Assembly (NCBI RefSeq): GCF_018424685.1
Contig: NZ_QTKX01000003.1
Span: 248,001-312,000 of the forward strand
Direction of reading: 5' to 3'
Length of the DNA: 64,000 nt
Source of the DNA: Mesobacillus boroniphilus
GTDB lineage: Bacteria; Bacillota; Bacilli; Bacillales; Cytobacillaceae
A program made the position numbers and the translations under genes. Under the pieces are notes generated by a model. That model was given only the letters and a program-made list of their open reading frames with translations, had not been told where the DNA came from and ran no database searches. Numbering within the stretch: the first letter of the stretch is position 1; every line of letters begins with the position of its first letter. This document shows positions 8,605 to 16,549 of this stretch, piece by piece.

Positions 8605-9810
8605 ATGAATTTGGATGATGTAATTTTATCACGTGAAAAAATGAAGGGAATTGTCCATACGACACCCCTTGATTATTCTAAAACGTTTAGCACTCTCTCA
8701 AATAATGAAGTATTTTTGAAGCTTGAAAACCTGCAAAAGACGGGCTCCTTCAAAGTCAGGGGTTCTTATAATAAACTCATATCTTTGTCTCCTGAAGAGC
8801 TTCAAAAGGGAGTTGTGGCAGCTTCTGCCGGGAACCATGCCCAGGGTGTGGCGTATTCGAGCCAGATGCTTGGCATTCCGTGTACAATCGTGATGCCAAA
8901 AGGCGCACCTCTCAGCAAGGTGCTGGCAACGCGGCAATACGGTGCTGAAGTCATCCTCGAAGGTGCGGTATTTGATGAAGCTTTAGCTTATGCATTGGAG
9001 CTGAAAGACAAGATTGGCGCAACTTTTATCCATGCTTTCGATGATGAGGCAGTCATTGCCGGACAAGGGACAGTTGGTTTGGAAATTCTTGATCAGCTGC
9101 CAGATGTGGAGGCGATTGTCTGCCCTGTTGGCGGGGGAGGTCTTATTGCAGGTGTTGCGCTGGCGGTAAAAGAGAAAAATCCTGACATTAAGGTATATGG
9201 AGTCCAGACGCTCGCTTGTCCTAGTATGAAACAGTCATTAACAGAGAATAGACCTGTCGCAGTTGAAGCAGCTCCGACGATGGCAGATGGAATTGCTGTC
9301 CAGAAGCCTGGGCAAAAGACTTTTGAAATCATTAGAAAATATGTTGATGACATTTTTTGTGTGGATGAAATGGAAATAGCCAGAACCATGCTTCTTGTCC
9401 TCGAGAGAAATAAGTTGTTGGTAGAGGGATCAGGCGCGAGTCCGCTTGCAGCACTGCTTTATGACAAAGTAAAGCTTACCGGCAAGAAGGTTGCCGCTGT
9501 TTTAAGCGGGGGCAATGTCGATGTCAATTTCATATCCCGAATCATCGAACGCGGACTGGTTGAATCAGGAAGATTTGCCCATTTTACGATTACTTTAAAA
9601 GATAAGCCGGGAGAGCTGCAAAGAGTGTTAAGCTCAGCAACTGAACTTAATGCAAATATCCAATTTGTCAACCTGCACCGTATCGGCAAGCATATCTATC
9701 CAGGCTATGCTCAGCTGGAGCTATCAGTAGAGACGAAGAACCATGAACATATAGAGCAGCTATATAACAAGTTAAGGAATCAGGGTTTTCAGCTGCAAAT
9801 GGACGAATAA
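8605..9810 (+). CDS. ilvA: Threonine ammonia-lyase (threonine dehydratase)
   Basis: A PLP-dependent enzyme converting threonine to 2-oxobutanoate and ammonia, the first step towards isoleucine. Seen: PLP lysine Lys50 in TGSFKVRG, SAGNHAQGVA, the glycine loop GGGGLIAG (about 176-183), SGGNVD (about 303) and a C-terminal ACT-like domain (about 325-401, FTITLKDKPGELQRVL) suggesting allosteric control. At 401 aa it is the medium form, shorter than two-ACT biosynthetic enzymes. GGAGG at 8592-8596 precedes ATG 8605. No ilv/leu neighbours. A remnant of a second copy lies at 15941-16396. Catabolic versus biosynthetic use cannot be decided from sequence. Confidence 0.9.
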   Translation: MNLDDVILSREKMKGIVHTTPLDYSKTFSTLSNNEVFLKLENLQKTGSFKVRGSYNKLISLSPEELQKGVVAASAGNHAQGVAYSSQMLGIPCTIVMPKGAPLSKVLATRQYGAEVILEGAVFDEALAYALELKDKIGATFIHAFDDEAVIAGQGTVGLEILDQLPDVEAIVCPVGGGGLIAGVALAVKEKNPDIKVYGVQTLACPSMKQSLTENRPVAVEAAPTMADGIAVQKPGQKTFEIIRKYVDDIFCVDEMEIARTMLLVLERNKLLVEGSGASPLAALLYDKVKLTGKKVAAVLSGGNVDVNFISRIIERGLVESGRFAHFTITLKDKPGELQRVLSSATELNANIQFVNLHRIGKHIYPGYAQLELSVETKNHEHIEQLYNKLRNQGFQLQMDE

Positions 9811-10152
9811 ATTTAAAATATGGTGAAGTCCGAAAGAGAAATGTTGAAGAAGTAAACAAGGAAGAAAAAATTAACTGATAAAGCAGAAAGAGAAGACGAG
9901 AAAGAGGAGCAAGTAGTAGGAAAGAAAGCTGAAGAAAACAAGAAGAGAAAAAAAGACAGCGAATAATGCAAATTCACGGTGCTCCCAATTTGGTGGCACT
10001 TTTTTTATGGAAAAAGGAAATCATCCTAATTAGAGGACATCCATTTTGGTGATTGATAGAAAAATAGATATTTTACAGGTACAGTTTGTCCATACATTAA
10101 CGACGGAATTGAATAAATTATAGTATCCACAAGGAAAGGAGGGGATGAAAGA
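9811..10152. other. Intergenic region with start-less Lys/Glu-rich frame and terminator
   Basis: A frame at about 9856-9966 encodes a very hydrophilic tail (LTDKAEREDEKEEQVVGKK...KKDSE-stop) but has no ATG, GTG or TTG after the preceding stop codon, so it is probably a remnant. It is followed by the ilvA terminator at 9978-10008. The strong ribosome site AAAGGAGGGG of the next gene lies at about 10135-10144. Confidence 0.45.
9978..10008 (+). terminator. Intrinsic terminator after ilvA
   Basis: GGTGCTCCC...GGTGGCACT hairpin followed by seven T (about 10000-10006), about 170 bases downstream of the ilvA stop. Confidence 0.6.
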
Positions 10153-10593
10153 ATGGGAAAAAAGCTCACATCAGGTCCATTTTTTGTACCATTATCTTTG
10201 GATGGAACATCTAGCGGATCGGTAGATTTTCTATTGATAGGATTCAAAAATCTGGCAGACGAAGAGTCCACTGTGAATTTATCCGTACTAGTTTGCCGCG
10301 ATCCTTTTTTGTACCCGGGTATCTCTCCGGAAGTTCCAGTTCCGATAACGATATCAACTGGAACATACACGGAACTGCCAATCGATATACCAGCAGGAAG
10401 CTGCACAGTGGTAAAGGTAGATGCTGGCCAAGGAACATTCCAAGGTAACAACATGCTTCGAGTCACATTGGAAGGAGATTTGGATGAAGATGGCGAAGGA
10501 GTGGTCGTAGCACTGTCCGGTGGCAAAACAGATGGACGTACAGCAGTGTCAATGGTGTTCAAGCATGATGACTTTATCGAATTAGATGACTAA
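10153..10593 (+). CDS. Hypothetical beta-rich protein
   Basis: A 146-aa protein preceded by a strong AAAGGAGGGG eight bases before the ATG. The sequence alternates hydrophobic and small residues (DFLLIGFKNLADEESTVNLSVLVCRDPFLYPGI...), contains Pro/Ile-rich loops (SPEVPVPITIS) and an acidic EGDLDEDGEGVVV segment, and ends HDDFIELDD. It looks like an all-beta sandwich, reminiscent of spore-surface or secreted structural proteins, but no signal peptide is present. The family is not recognised. The opposite strand has an overlapping open frame (10026-10562), rejected because it lacks a ribosome site and has poor composition. Confidence 0.65.
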   Translation: MGKKLTSGPFFVPLSLDGTSSGSVDFLLIGFKNLADEESTVNLSVLVCRDPFLYPGISPEVPVPITISTGTYTELPIDIPAGSCTVVKVDAGQGTFQGNNMLRVTLEGDLDEDGEGVVVALSGGKTDGRTAVSMVFKHDDFIELDD

Positions 10594-10610
10594 AACCAGG
10601 TAGGGTCAGG

Positions 10611-10645
10611 TAAGCCTCATTTGATGCCAAATGAGGCTTATTTTA
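10611..10645 (+). terminator. Intrinsic terminator
   Basis: AAGCCTCATTTG / CAAATGAGGCTT, a 12-bp stem with a four-base loop, followed by ATTTTAG. It directly follows the beta-rich protein gene. Confidence 0.75.
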
Positions 10646-10798
10646 GTTATAACAGAACTATAGATGCTTCATTTCTATAGAGTACTAGTGCCATCCCTCT
10701 GTCTCATGGCCAGGGAATGACTCCTCCATTCTCCACATATTATTAATTAGTTTGATATCAGGTGCTGTTTACCTTAGTACCGTAAGGGGGATGGAAAA

Positions 10799-12598
10799 AT
10801 GGCAGAGCACAGAAAAAAGCACAGGAGAACTAATTTTCTAATTCTTATGGTTGACCAGGAGAGGTACCCTTCGGTGTATGAATCGGATCAGCTAAAGGAA
10901 TGGAGGAAGAAATACTTAATTGCACAGGAGCTGCTTAGGGAGAATGGATTTGAGTTTCATAAGCATTATGCTGGGAGTACGGCGTGTTCGCCGAGCAGAG
11001 CCACTTTTTATACTGGGCAATATCCATCATTGCACGGTGTCACGCAAACGAGTGGTGCTGCAAAATCGGCATATGATCCTGATATGTTCTGGCTTGATCC
11101 GAATAGTGTTCCGACAATGGGCGATTATTTCCGGGAAGCTGGATATCGTACATTCTGGAAGGGGAAATGGCATGCATCTGAAGTCGATGTTCTGGTTCCT
11201 GGAACGAAGAATGCAGTGCCAAGTTATACATTGACAGGGCTTCCAGATAAGGAAAATGTGCAACTATATCTCAATGCGAATCGCTTGGACCCCTATGGTT
11301 TTTCAGGCTGGGTTGGTCCGGAGCCTCACGGATCAGCAGCAAGAAATTCAGGTTCTTCTGCAGCAATTGGCATCAGTGGCCGTGATGTCGTGTATGCAAA
11401 TGAAACAGTTGAACTGATCCGTTCTCTCGAGGATGAAGCCAAGTCGGATGATAAGAGTCCCTGGCTATTGATGTGTTCATTCGTCAATCCACATGATATT
11501 GCTTTGTTCGGAGCACTTACAGAGAGGAGTCCTTTGTTCCATTTTGAAGTGGATCCAACGGTACCGTTTATACCGAAAGCTCCAACTGCGGATGAATCCC
11601 TAGAGACAAAGCCAAGTGCCCAGGCGAGCTATAGAATAACATATCAGCAGGCGCTGCAGCCTTTACGGGACAGTCTGTTTTACCGGCAACTGTACTATTC
11701 CTTGCAAAAGAAAGTCGACGACGAGATGCAAAAGGTCTTTCAGGCTTTGAAGGACTCCGTATTCTATGAAGATACAATCGTCATTTTTTTATCGGATCAT
11801 GGGGAGTTATTGGGCGCTCATGGCGGACTATTTCAAAAATGGTATAACACGTATGAAGAGTCTATTCATGTGCCGCTGATCATCCATAGCCCAAAGCTCT
11901 TTTCCGGTCGTCAAGGCACCGAGATGCTGACGAGTCATGTGGATGTATTGCCAACGATGTTAGGTTTGGCAGGAATCAATATGGAGGAAATACATGAAGC
12001 TTTAAGTCGAAAGTATACTGAGGTGCATCCTCTTGTTGGTCGCGATCTTACGCCTTTTTTACACGGAAAAACAAGTTTCTTCCGTAAAGACGAACCGCTT
12101 TATTTTATGAGTGATGATGATTTTACAAGGGGATTGAATCAAGTCAGCCCGTCTGGCAGGCCGTATCAATCAGTGATTCAGCCCAATCATACGGAAGCGA
12201 TCATTACGACGCTCTCTACTGGAGAGCATGGAAAAAAAGAGGTTTGGAAGTTAACACGTTATTTCGATAATCCTCAATTTTGGAGCGACCCAGGCTGTGA
12301 GGATGTAACGACGAGCCAAGTCGCTGATAGGCACACATCGGATGAAACTCAGTGTTCACTTTGTATAACAAACACGAAAACCAATCCAGTACCTGAACAA
12401 TTTGAGCTATATAACTTGACCTCGGACCCGCTTGAAGAAAAGAACCTAGCCCACCCTCCCTTCAGAACCCCTGAATCGATCGCAGTGGAAAATTTATTGA
12501 TAACTGCACTGGAAGAACAATGCCGTCAGAAGAGATTGTCCCCTACAAGCGGAAATGTGCCAGGGATGCCATCATGCGATTGCAAAGGAACAACTTGA
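10799..12598 (+). CDS. Sulfatase (formylglycine-dependent type I)
   Basis: A 599-aa alkaline-phosphatase-fold sulfatase. The signature C63-S-P-S-R67 followed by ATFYTGQYPSLHG is the site where Cys is oxidised to formylglycine. Metal-site motifs are VDQ near residue 19, KGKWH at about 124-128, and FLSDHGELLGAHGG in the middle. No signal peptide or membrane helix, so a cytoplasmic location is inferred. AAGGGGG lies eight to ten bases before the ATG. The C-terminal third (DDDFTRGLNQVS..., then ELYNLTSDPLEEKNLA) is typical of choline-sulfatase/arylsulfatase relatives, but the substrate is unknown. No FGE or anSME maturase and no sulfate-transport gene is nearby. Confidence 0.85.
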   Translation: MAEHRKKHRRTNFLILMVDQERYPSVYESDQLKEWRKKYLIAQELLRENGFEFHKHYAGSTACSPSRATFYTGQYPSLHGVTQTSGAAKSAYDPDMFWLDPNSVPTMGDYFREAGYRTFWKGKWHASEVDVLVPGTKNAVPSYTLTGLPDKENVQLYLNANRLDPYGFSGWVGPEPHGSAARNSGSSAAIGISGRDVVYANETVELIRSLEDEAKSDDKSPWLLMCSFVNPHDIALFGALTERSPLFHFEVDPTVPFIPKAPTADESLETKPSAQASYRITYQQALQPLRDSLFYRQLYYSLQKKVDDEMQKVFQALKDSVFYEDTIVIFLSDHGELLGAHGGLFQKWYNTYEESIHVPLIIHSPKLFSGRQGTEMLTSHVDVLPTMLGLAGINMEEIHEALSRKYTEVHPLVGRDLTPFLHGKTSFFRKDEPLYFMSDDDFTRGLNQVSPSGRPYQSVIQPNHTEAIITTLSTGEHGKKEVWKLTRYFDNPQFWSDPGCEDVTTSQVADRHTSDETQCSLCITNTKTNPVPEQFELYNLTSDPLEEKNLAHPPFRTPESIAVENLLITALEEQCRQKRLSPTSGNVPGMPSCDCKGTT

Positions 12599-12666
12599 AA
12601 AGGAATGAAGCAAGGAGCTAATCCTGCTAAATTAAACACTAAAAAAAGCAAAAGTCCGATTGCTTC

Positions 12667-13206
12667 TCATTTTGCTGCAGCCATTCTTCCTTGTAAAAAA
12701 TTATGCAGTTTTTCGTAAAACACCAGGTTGAGCACCATCGTAATAGTGTAAAAAATAACGGAATAATAAAACTTCCAGCTTTTATAGGTGAATAAATGAA
12801 AGAAGTATACAGATATGCCTTCCAATGTACTTAAAAGAAGAACACTCAGTACTAAAAAAGACAATTTATTCAAAGGAATTCTTTTATACCAATGCATTAT
12901 GAAAAGAACGGTTCCAGGATAGACAATGTTTTGGAGAAATACATCTGTTAATTCGCCGCTGTTTCGATCGACAGTATCGTAAAAGTCATACGGGGGCATC
13001 GCAAGGAAATAGTCACCCACTGTTGTCATTTGTAAGTTCAATAGAGAAATGCAGATAATCTGTGACCAAAGGAGTTTCCGATTTTTGATCGTAACATAAT
13101 AAACTGCAGACAGCACTAATTCTGTAATAAAGATCGCAAACCATTCATTCTCATCGAATGTTTTTGGGAGAATCGGTTTTATGGTTCTCTCATATGTTTC
13201 GCTCAT
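12667..13206 (-). CDS. Membrane protein, CBO0543-like (second of coupled pair)
   Basis: A 179-aa protein with about four membrane helices (AIFITELVLSAVYYV, YPGTVLFIMHW, LSFLVLSVLLL, YSVIFYTITMVLNLVFY), starting MSETYERTIKPILP. Its ATG overlaps the TGA of the preceding gene in TGATG, so the pair is translationally coupled. The pattern of helices, the mid-protein Glu in TLEGISVYFFHLFTYKSWKFYYS and the polar N-terminus resemble CBO0543-family proteins. The function is unknown. Confidence 0.65.
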   Translation of the reverse strand: MSETYERTIKPILPKTFDENEWFAIFITELVLSAVYYVTIKNRKLLWSQIICISLLNLQMTTVGDYFLAMPPYDFYDTVDRNSGELTDVFLQNIVYPGTVLFIMHWYKRIPLNKLSFLVLSVLLLSTLEGISVYFFHLFTYKSWKFYYSVIFYTITMVLNLVFYEKLHNFLQGRMAAAK

Positions 13207-13691
13207 CACGGAATCACCTTTTCTTTTCTTAAAATCGGAGGCAATAGTTCCATGAAAAGAATGCATATAGAAAGAACTATCATCGACATAACAAAATCAA
13301 TGGATGGATACCAGCTCTTGCTGTGCGATGCTAATACACCTATCAGGAGCAGGATTTTTTCAATGAGGACTCCTCCTGCTACCCAGGAAAAGCAAATCAT
13401 GATTTTAATGGAAAATTTCAGGTCGGAACGCAATGCATACATGACCCACATAAGAAGAGCGGGAAAAATGATCCCATATTGCAATCTCACTGTCCAAAAG
13501 GGCAAATGCTCCTCTACTACCCGCAATCGGTCATAAGGGGACGATAACAGGTAGAAGAAATTCTGGCACTGGTATGAATTGAACATAAAGAGAATGAAGA
13601 TTTCAAATGGATCAAAACGCTTTTGTAAGAATTTGAGGCTGATGAGTAATATAAGGGATATCGAAAAAAATGAAATGAAAATGAATAACAT
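13206..13691 (-). CDS. Membrane protein (first of coupled pair)
   Basis: A 161-aa protein that is almost entirely hydrophobic, with about four helices starting MLFIFISFFSISLILLISL and a short charged C-terminus (LRKEKVIP). Its stop TGA shares an A with the ATG of the following membrane gene. Such coupled pairs often form heteromeric complexes; that is inference. The ribosome site upstream is AAGG-like (the minus strand before 13691 reads AAAAAGGTTGTAAGGAT). Confidence 0.6.
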   Translation of the reverse strand: MLFIFISFFSISLILLISLKFLQKRFDPFEIFILFMFNSYQCQNFFYLLSSPYDRLRVVEEHLPFWTVRLQYGIIFPALLMWVMYALRSDLKFSIKIMICFSWVAGGVLIEKILLLIGVLASHSKSWYPSIDFVMSMIVLSICILFMELLPPILRKEKVIP

Positions 13692-13818
13692 ATCCTTACA
13701 ACCTTTTTGATAAAGTTAAATGCTAGGATAGGTTCTGCGTATACGTAAAAAAATATCCATCTGTCATGCCAATAGCCCAGGGAAGTGACCAGTGCTTCAT
13801 TTCTTTGATTTCAACAAA

Positions 13819-13861
13819 GGGACGGTTGTTCTTTTCATTTTTTGAAAAGAACAACCGTCCC
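13819..13861. repeat. GGGACGGTT-family perfect inverted repeat
   Basis: Arms GGGACGGTTGTTCTTTT (13819-13835) and AAAAGAACAACCGTCCC (13845-13861) pair perfectly over 17 bp around a nine-base loop. It lies 10 bases after the end of the convergent MBL gene and also faces the end of the space upstream of the membrane pair. It may act as a terminator for the MBL gene, but the T-run is weak. Confidence 0.7.
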
Positions 13862-13870
13862 ACAGTTTCT

Positions 13871-14686
13871 TTATCGTCCGTTTAAAATGGAGTTCACAAT
13901 GTGAAGGGAGTCCCATTCGCCTCTGGAAAACTTTGTGATCGGGTACTTTTTAGGGAAGAGTTTTGTGCATATCTCATTTGCGGTATCGCCCTTGCCATGG
14001 AGCGTGATCACCTCATGTTGGATGGACAGCAGGTAGTCAAGCTTGCGGGTTAGAGCGGCACGCCCATTTTCTACATATCCTGCATGACTGCAAAACATCT
14101 CCTCGAAGTCATAGGTTAATACTCGCTTTAAGGAGTCGGTGATTTGAGGGATGCTTTCTTCTGTCATGCTCACTTTGGTGCGCTCCTGGACAAATAAATC
14201 GCCGGTAAACAATTGACCTGTTTCCCGATTTAAGAACACTTTATGGTCATGCGCATGGCCGGGCGTGTCGATGGCATCCCAGGTGGCAGTGTTGGAAGTG
14301 AACGTATCGGGCATCGCTTGAGCGAGGAACGGTTTTCTCCGTCCCCAGAAAAGCTGACGGTATAAGGGATAATCCGCCTTTTGCATGCAAGACTGGATGG
14401 ACTTTTGGTTTAGATAGATGGGATGCTGTGTTGATTTGGCGGCATAGGCAGCACAGCCTGAATGATCTTCATGAAAATGAGTCAGCATCACCTGCTGAAA
14501 ATCTACCTCATCAATGAAAGCTTTAAAATACTTCTGCAAAGATTGCGCTCCAGTATCAATTAAAATTCCATCAGTGGCATAACTATAAACATTTAAGGAT
14601 ACACCTTGAAAACGAACTTGGCCGTTTATGTAGGAAACCCCATTTCTCTCGCCTTTCAATGCCTTTTTTTTCAGAAGCAACTTCAT
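13871..14686 (-). CDS. MBL-fold metallo-hydrolase
   Basis: A 271-aa metallo-beta-lactamase-fold protein. The metal-binding motif THFHEDHSG (His70, His72, Asp74, His75) is followed by His144 in DTPGHAHDH and Asp163 in LFTGDLF, giving a two-metal site. A C-terminal helical region (about 205-271) resembles the winged-helix tail of the LACTB2/YflN group. No signal peptide, so cytoplasmic. AAGGG precedes the start. The substrate (thioester, lactone or phosphoester) cannot be told from sequence. Confidence 0.8.
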   Translation of the reverse strand: MKLLLKKKALKGERNGVSYINGQVRFQGVSLNVYSYATDGILIDTGAQSLQKYFKAFIDEVDFQQVMLTHFHEDHSGCAAYAAKSTQHPIYLNQKSIQSCMQKADYPLYRQLFWGRRKPFLAQAMPDTFTSNTATWDAIDTPGHAHDHKVFLNRETGQLFTGDLFVQERTKVSMTEESIPQITDSLKRVLTYDFEEMFCSHAGYVENGRAALTRKLDYLLSIQHEVITLHGKGDTANEICTKLFPKKYPITKFSRGEWDSLHIVNSILNGR

Positions 14687-14770
14687 CCAATCCCTTCGAC
14701 GGTTCTAGTGTATCGTAAATGATATAAGTGGGGATAGAACGATCCCACGGTCTATTAAGCAGCTTGTAAT

Positions 14771-15064
14771 CTATCTAACTCTCCCAAGGCCCCAATCTCG
14801 ATATTGATAATAAATATAAAACATGAAAAAAATAAAGTTGAGGAAGAAAGAAATAAGGAAATGAGATTTTTGAATTCTTATTTTCCACAATAAAAATACA
14901 ATAAAGAAATTGATCATTATAGGAACAAATGTATAGGTTAATCTTTCATCTATGAGAGAAAGTGCATTAGGACTTAGCCAGTGAATGAATCTGTCTGATA
15001 TCTGTGCTATAACGGAAAAAATGATCAAAAACCAAAATAAAATGAATAAAATTACTTTTTTCAT
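14771..15064 (-). CDS. Small membrane protein, unknown
   Basis: A 97-aa protein with three hydrophobic helices (VILFILFWFLIIF, FVPIMINFFIVFLLW, FFLNFIFFMFYIYYQ), ending RDWGLGRVR. The ATG at 15064 is chosen over an upstream TTG (15097) inside the preceding gene. It lies 19 bases after the AlkD-type gene on the same strand and is probably cotranscribed. A fragment of a close paralog sits at about 8455-8530, upstream of ilvA. The family is not recognised. Confidence 0.55.
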   Translation of the reverse strand: MKKVILFILFWFLIIFSVIAQISDRFIHWLSPNALSLIDERLTYTFVPIMINFFIVFLLWKIRIQKSHFLISFFLNFIFFMFYIYYQYRDWGLGRVR

Positions 15065-15083
15065 TTCAACCCCAGCTTTCTCA

Positions 15084-15758
15084 TTAACTTCTCCCAATAT
15101 GCTTCAAGGCTTCTCTCTTGCTCAAGTTTGATAGTGGGTATTTATTTGTAATTTCGATTACTTTCTCTGGGTTTTGTTTCGCGTATTCTCGTAATGCCCA
15201 GCCGATTGCTTTATTGATAAAAAATTCCTTTGTATGGCAGGTTCGTGAAATGATATCCTCGAGCATTGCCACGTCGGTTTTCTCTTTATAGCCTAATTGG
15301 AATAGGATACAAGAGCGGATCAGCCAGATGTTTTCGGAGGCAATCCACCTGTCGACTATTTGTTGCCGGCACTGCGGGAATTTTTCGAGATAGTATCCAA
15401 AATGTTTTTTTGCAATATGATCGATGGTGTCCCACCAAGGCTTGGTCGTGATTATGAATTCCAGCAGGTGGAGATCCTTTTCTGTAAACTGTTTCTTCAT
15501 TAAATCTAATAAGTAAAGACCGGCAATCTGCATTTCTCTCTCTTCCAGCTCCCAGAGAGAAGTGATGACCTGGTGTAAATCTTCCTTAGCTGGCAAGCCA
15601 TAGTTCTTCACATGCTGCTTGAATACTTCCTTCATTTGCGGGGCTCTCAACCCAATAAATCTAAATTGATTCCGCATGTAATTGGACAGCCTTATTGCCT
15701 CTTCGTTATTCCGGTGTTTTAAGGCCGCTTCATATAATGCTTCAACATAGGTTTCCAT
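15084..15758 (-). CDS. DNA alkylation repair enzyme, AlkD type
   Basis: A 224-aa HEAT-repeat DNA glycosylase that excises alkylated bases such as 3-methyladenine and 7-methylguanine. The three residues known to be important in Bacillus cereus AlkD occur at the same numbers here: Trp109 and Asp113 in KPWWDTIDHIA, and Arg148 in NIWLIRSCILFQL. The C-terminus (FFINKAIGWALREYAKQNPE) is also characteristic. All helical, cytoplasmic. The next gene on the strand is a small membrane protein with no obvious functional link. Confidence 0.88.
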   Translation of the reverse strand: METYVEALYEAALKHRNNEEAIRLSNYMRNQFRFIGLRAPQMKEVFKQHVKNYGLPAKEDLHQVITSLWELEEREMQIAGLYLLDLMKKQFTEKDLHLLEFIITTKPWWDTIDHIAKKHFGYYLEKFPQCRQQIVDRWIASENIWLIRSCILFQLGYKEKTDVAMLEDIISRTCHTKEFFINKAIGWALREYAKQNPEKVIEITNKYPLSNLSKREALKHIGRS

Positions 15759-15940
15759 TTTAGCTCCACCATTTCATGATTATTTATCTTTATTGTATAG
15801 TTATCCAGAATGGGAAGCACCTATTTCTTGTGGGGAAAAGTACTAATGAGGGAGGAACGGTCACTCTCAATATTCTTCCTTTGTTTTTTGAAAGCTGCTA
15901 GTTCCATAGTGAAATTGTTGAATCTTCCATGTACGTGGTA

Positions 15941-16396
15941 TTTTACATACTTTTCCTACTCCTGAGCAACATAAAAAGAAAATGAATGAAGGTCAGGATA
16001 AGGGAGCGTTTTCGTGTCTCATGAAAAATTGTGAGGCGCTAGAAAAGTCCCTTTGTCTCCAGCCAAAAAACTAGGAGGAAAGTAATGAGAGACAATAAAG
16101 AAAAGAACAAAAGTCCGGAAAATAGAAAAAAGGTTCAAAACGAAGAGTCATTTGAGATAAGCGAAACAGGTTACGGGCTGGAATCAGTTGAAAAAGGGAC
16201 AGATTTCGCGGAGGGAGATAGAAATAATTTTTCTAACGGTGGCGAGTTTTAAATTTATTCTTTATGTTGGATTCTTACAACAGAACTAGCAGACAGTTCT
16301 GCGGTCTCATAAGTAGAGACAAAGGACCATGCACGTATCGAGTAGCTTTATAAGAAGTTAAGGGACCAGGGTTTTCAGCTGCAAATAGGCGAATAA
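15941..16396 (+). pseudogene. Remnant of a second ilvA locus
   Basis: 15941-15992 is nearly identical to the ilvA leader (8537-8590). 16324-16396 matches the last 73 bases of ilvA (9738-9810) and reads DHARIE-stop-LYKKLRDQGFQLQIGE-stop against IlvA NHEHIEQLYNKLRNQGFQLQMDE. The coding body between them is gone, and a stop codon replaces a Gln. A 55-codon unrelated reading frame (16085-16252) now occupies part of the gap. This is a deleted and decaying paralogous copy. Confidence 0.75.
16085..16252 (+). CDS. Small hydrophilic protein, 55 aa
   Basis: AGGAGG (16073-16078) lies six bases before the ATG, an excellent ribosome site. The product is highly charged (MRDNKEKNKSPENRKK..., ending FAEGDRNNFSNGGEF), probably unstructured, with no cysteine and no membrane helix. 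It sits inside the remnant of a second ilvA locus. Small soluble proteins of this type are frequent among sporulation-expressed genes of Bacillaceae, but no family is recognised and no function is proposed. Confidence 0.5.
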   Translation: MRDNKEKNKSPENRKKVQNEESFEISETGYGLESVEKGTDFAEGDRNNFSNGGEF

Positions 16397-16549
16397 ACAG
16401 GGAAAGGGAGCAGGAGCATGGGGTACGTCCCCATGCTTCTTTGTGAGGCAGAATGATCGATTTTCTAGTAAAAAATAATAATAGTATAATGGACTAACAA
16501 GGTTTGTTCTATATTGGACTACTAGACGCTTAAGGGGTTGGATTAAACG
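16253..16549. other. Spacer with ilvA tail and hairpin repeats
   Basis: Contains a GGGACGG-family fragment (CAGTTCTGCGGTCTCATAAG, about 16293-16312), the decayed ilvA 3-prime end (16324-16396) and the hairpin at 16413-16440. The last 100 bases hold the promoter area of the following oxidoreductase; no convincing hexamers. Confidence 0.4.
16413..16440 (+). terminator. GAAGCATGGGG-family hairpin
   Basis: AGCATGGGG (16415-16423) and CCCCATGCT (16429-16437) form a perfect 9-bp stem with a five-base loop, followed by TCTTTG. It sits 17 bases after the stop of the ilvA remnant, where a terminator would be expected. It belongs to the same repeat family found after several other genes in the window. 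Confidence 0.55.

Noticed and set aside
10026..10562. 178-codon open frame on the minus strand opposite the beta-rich protein
   Set aside because: No ribosome site, Ser/Pro/Thr-rich shadow composition; the plus-strand frame has a strong ribosome site and terminator.
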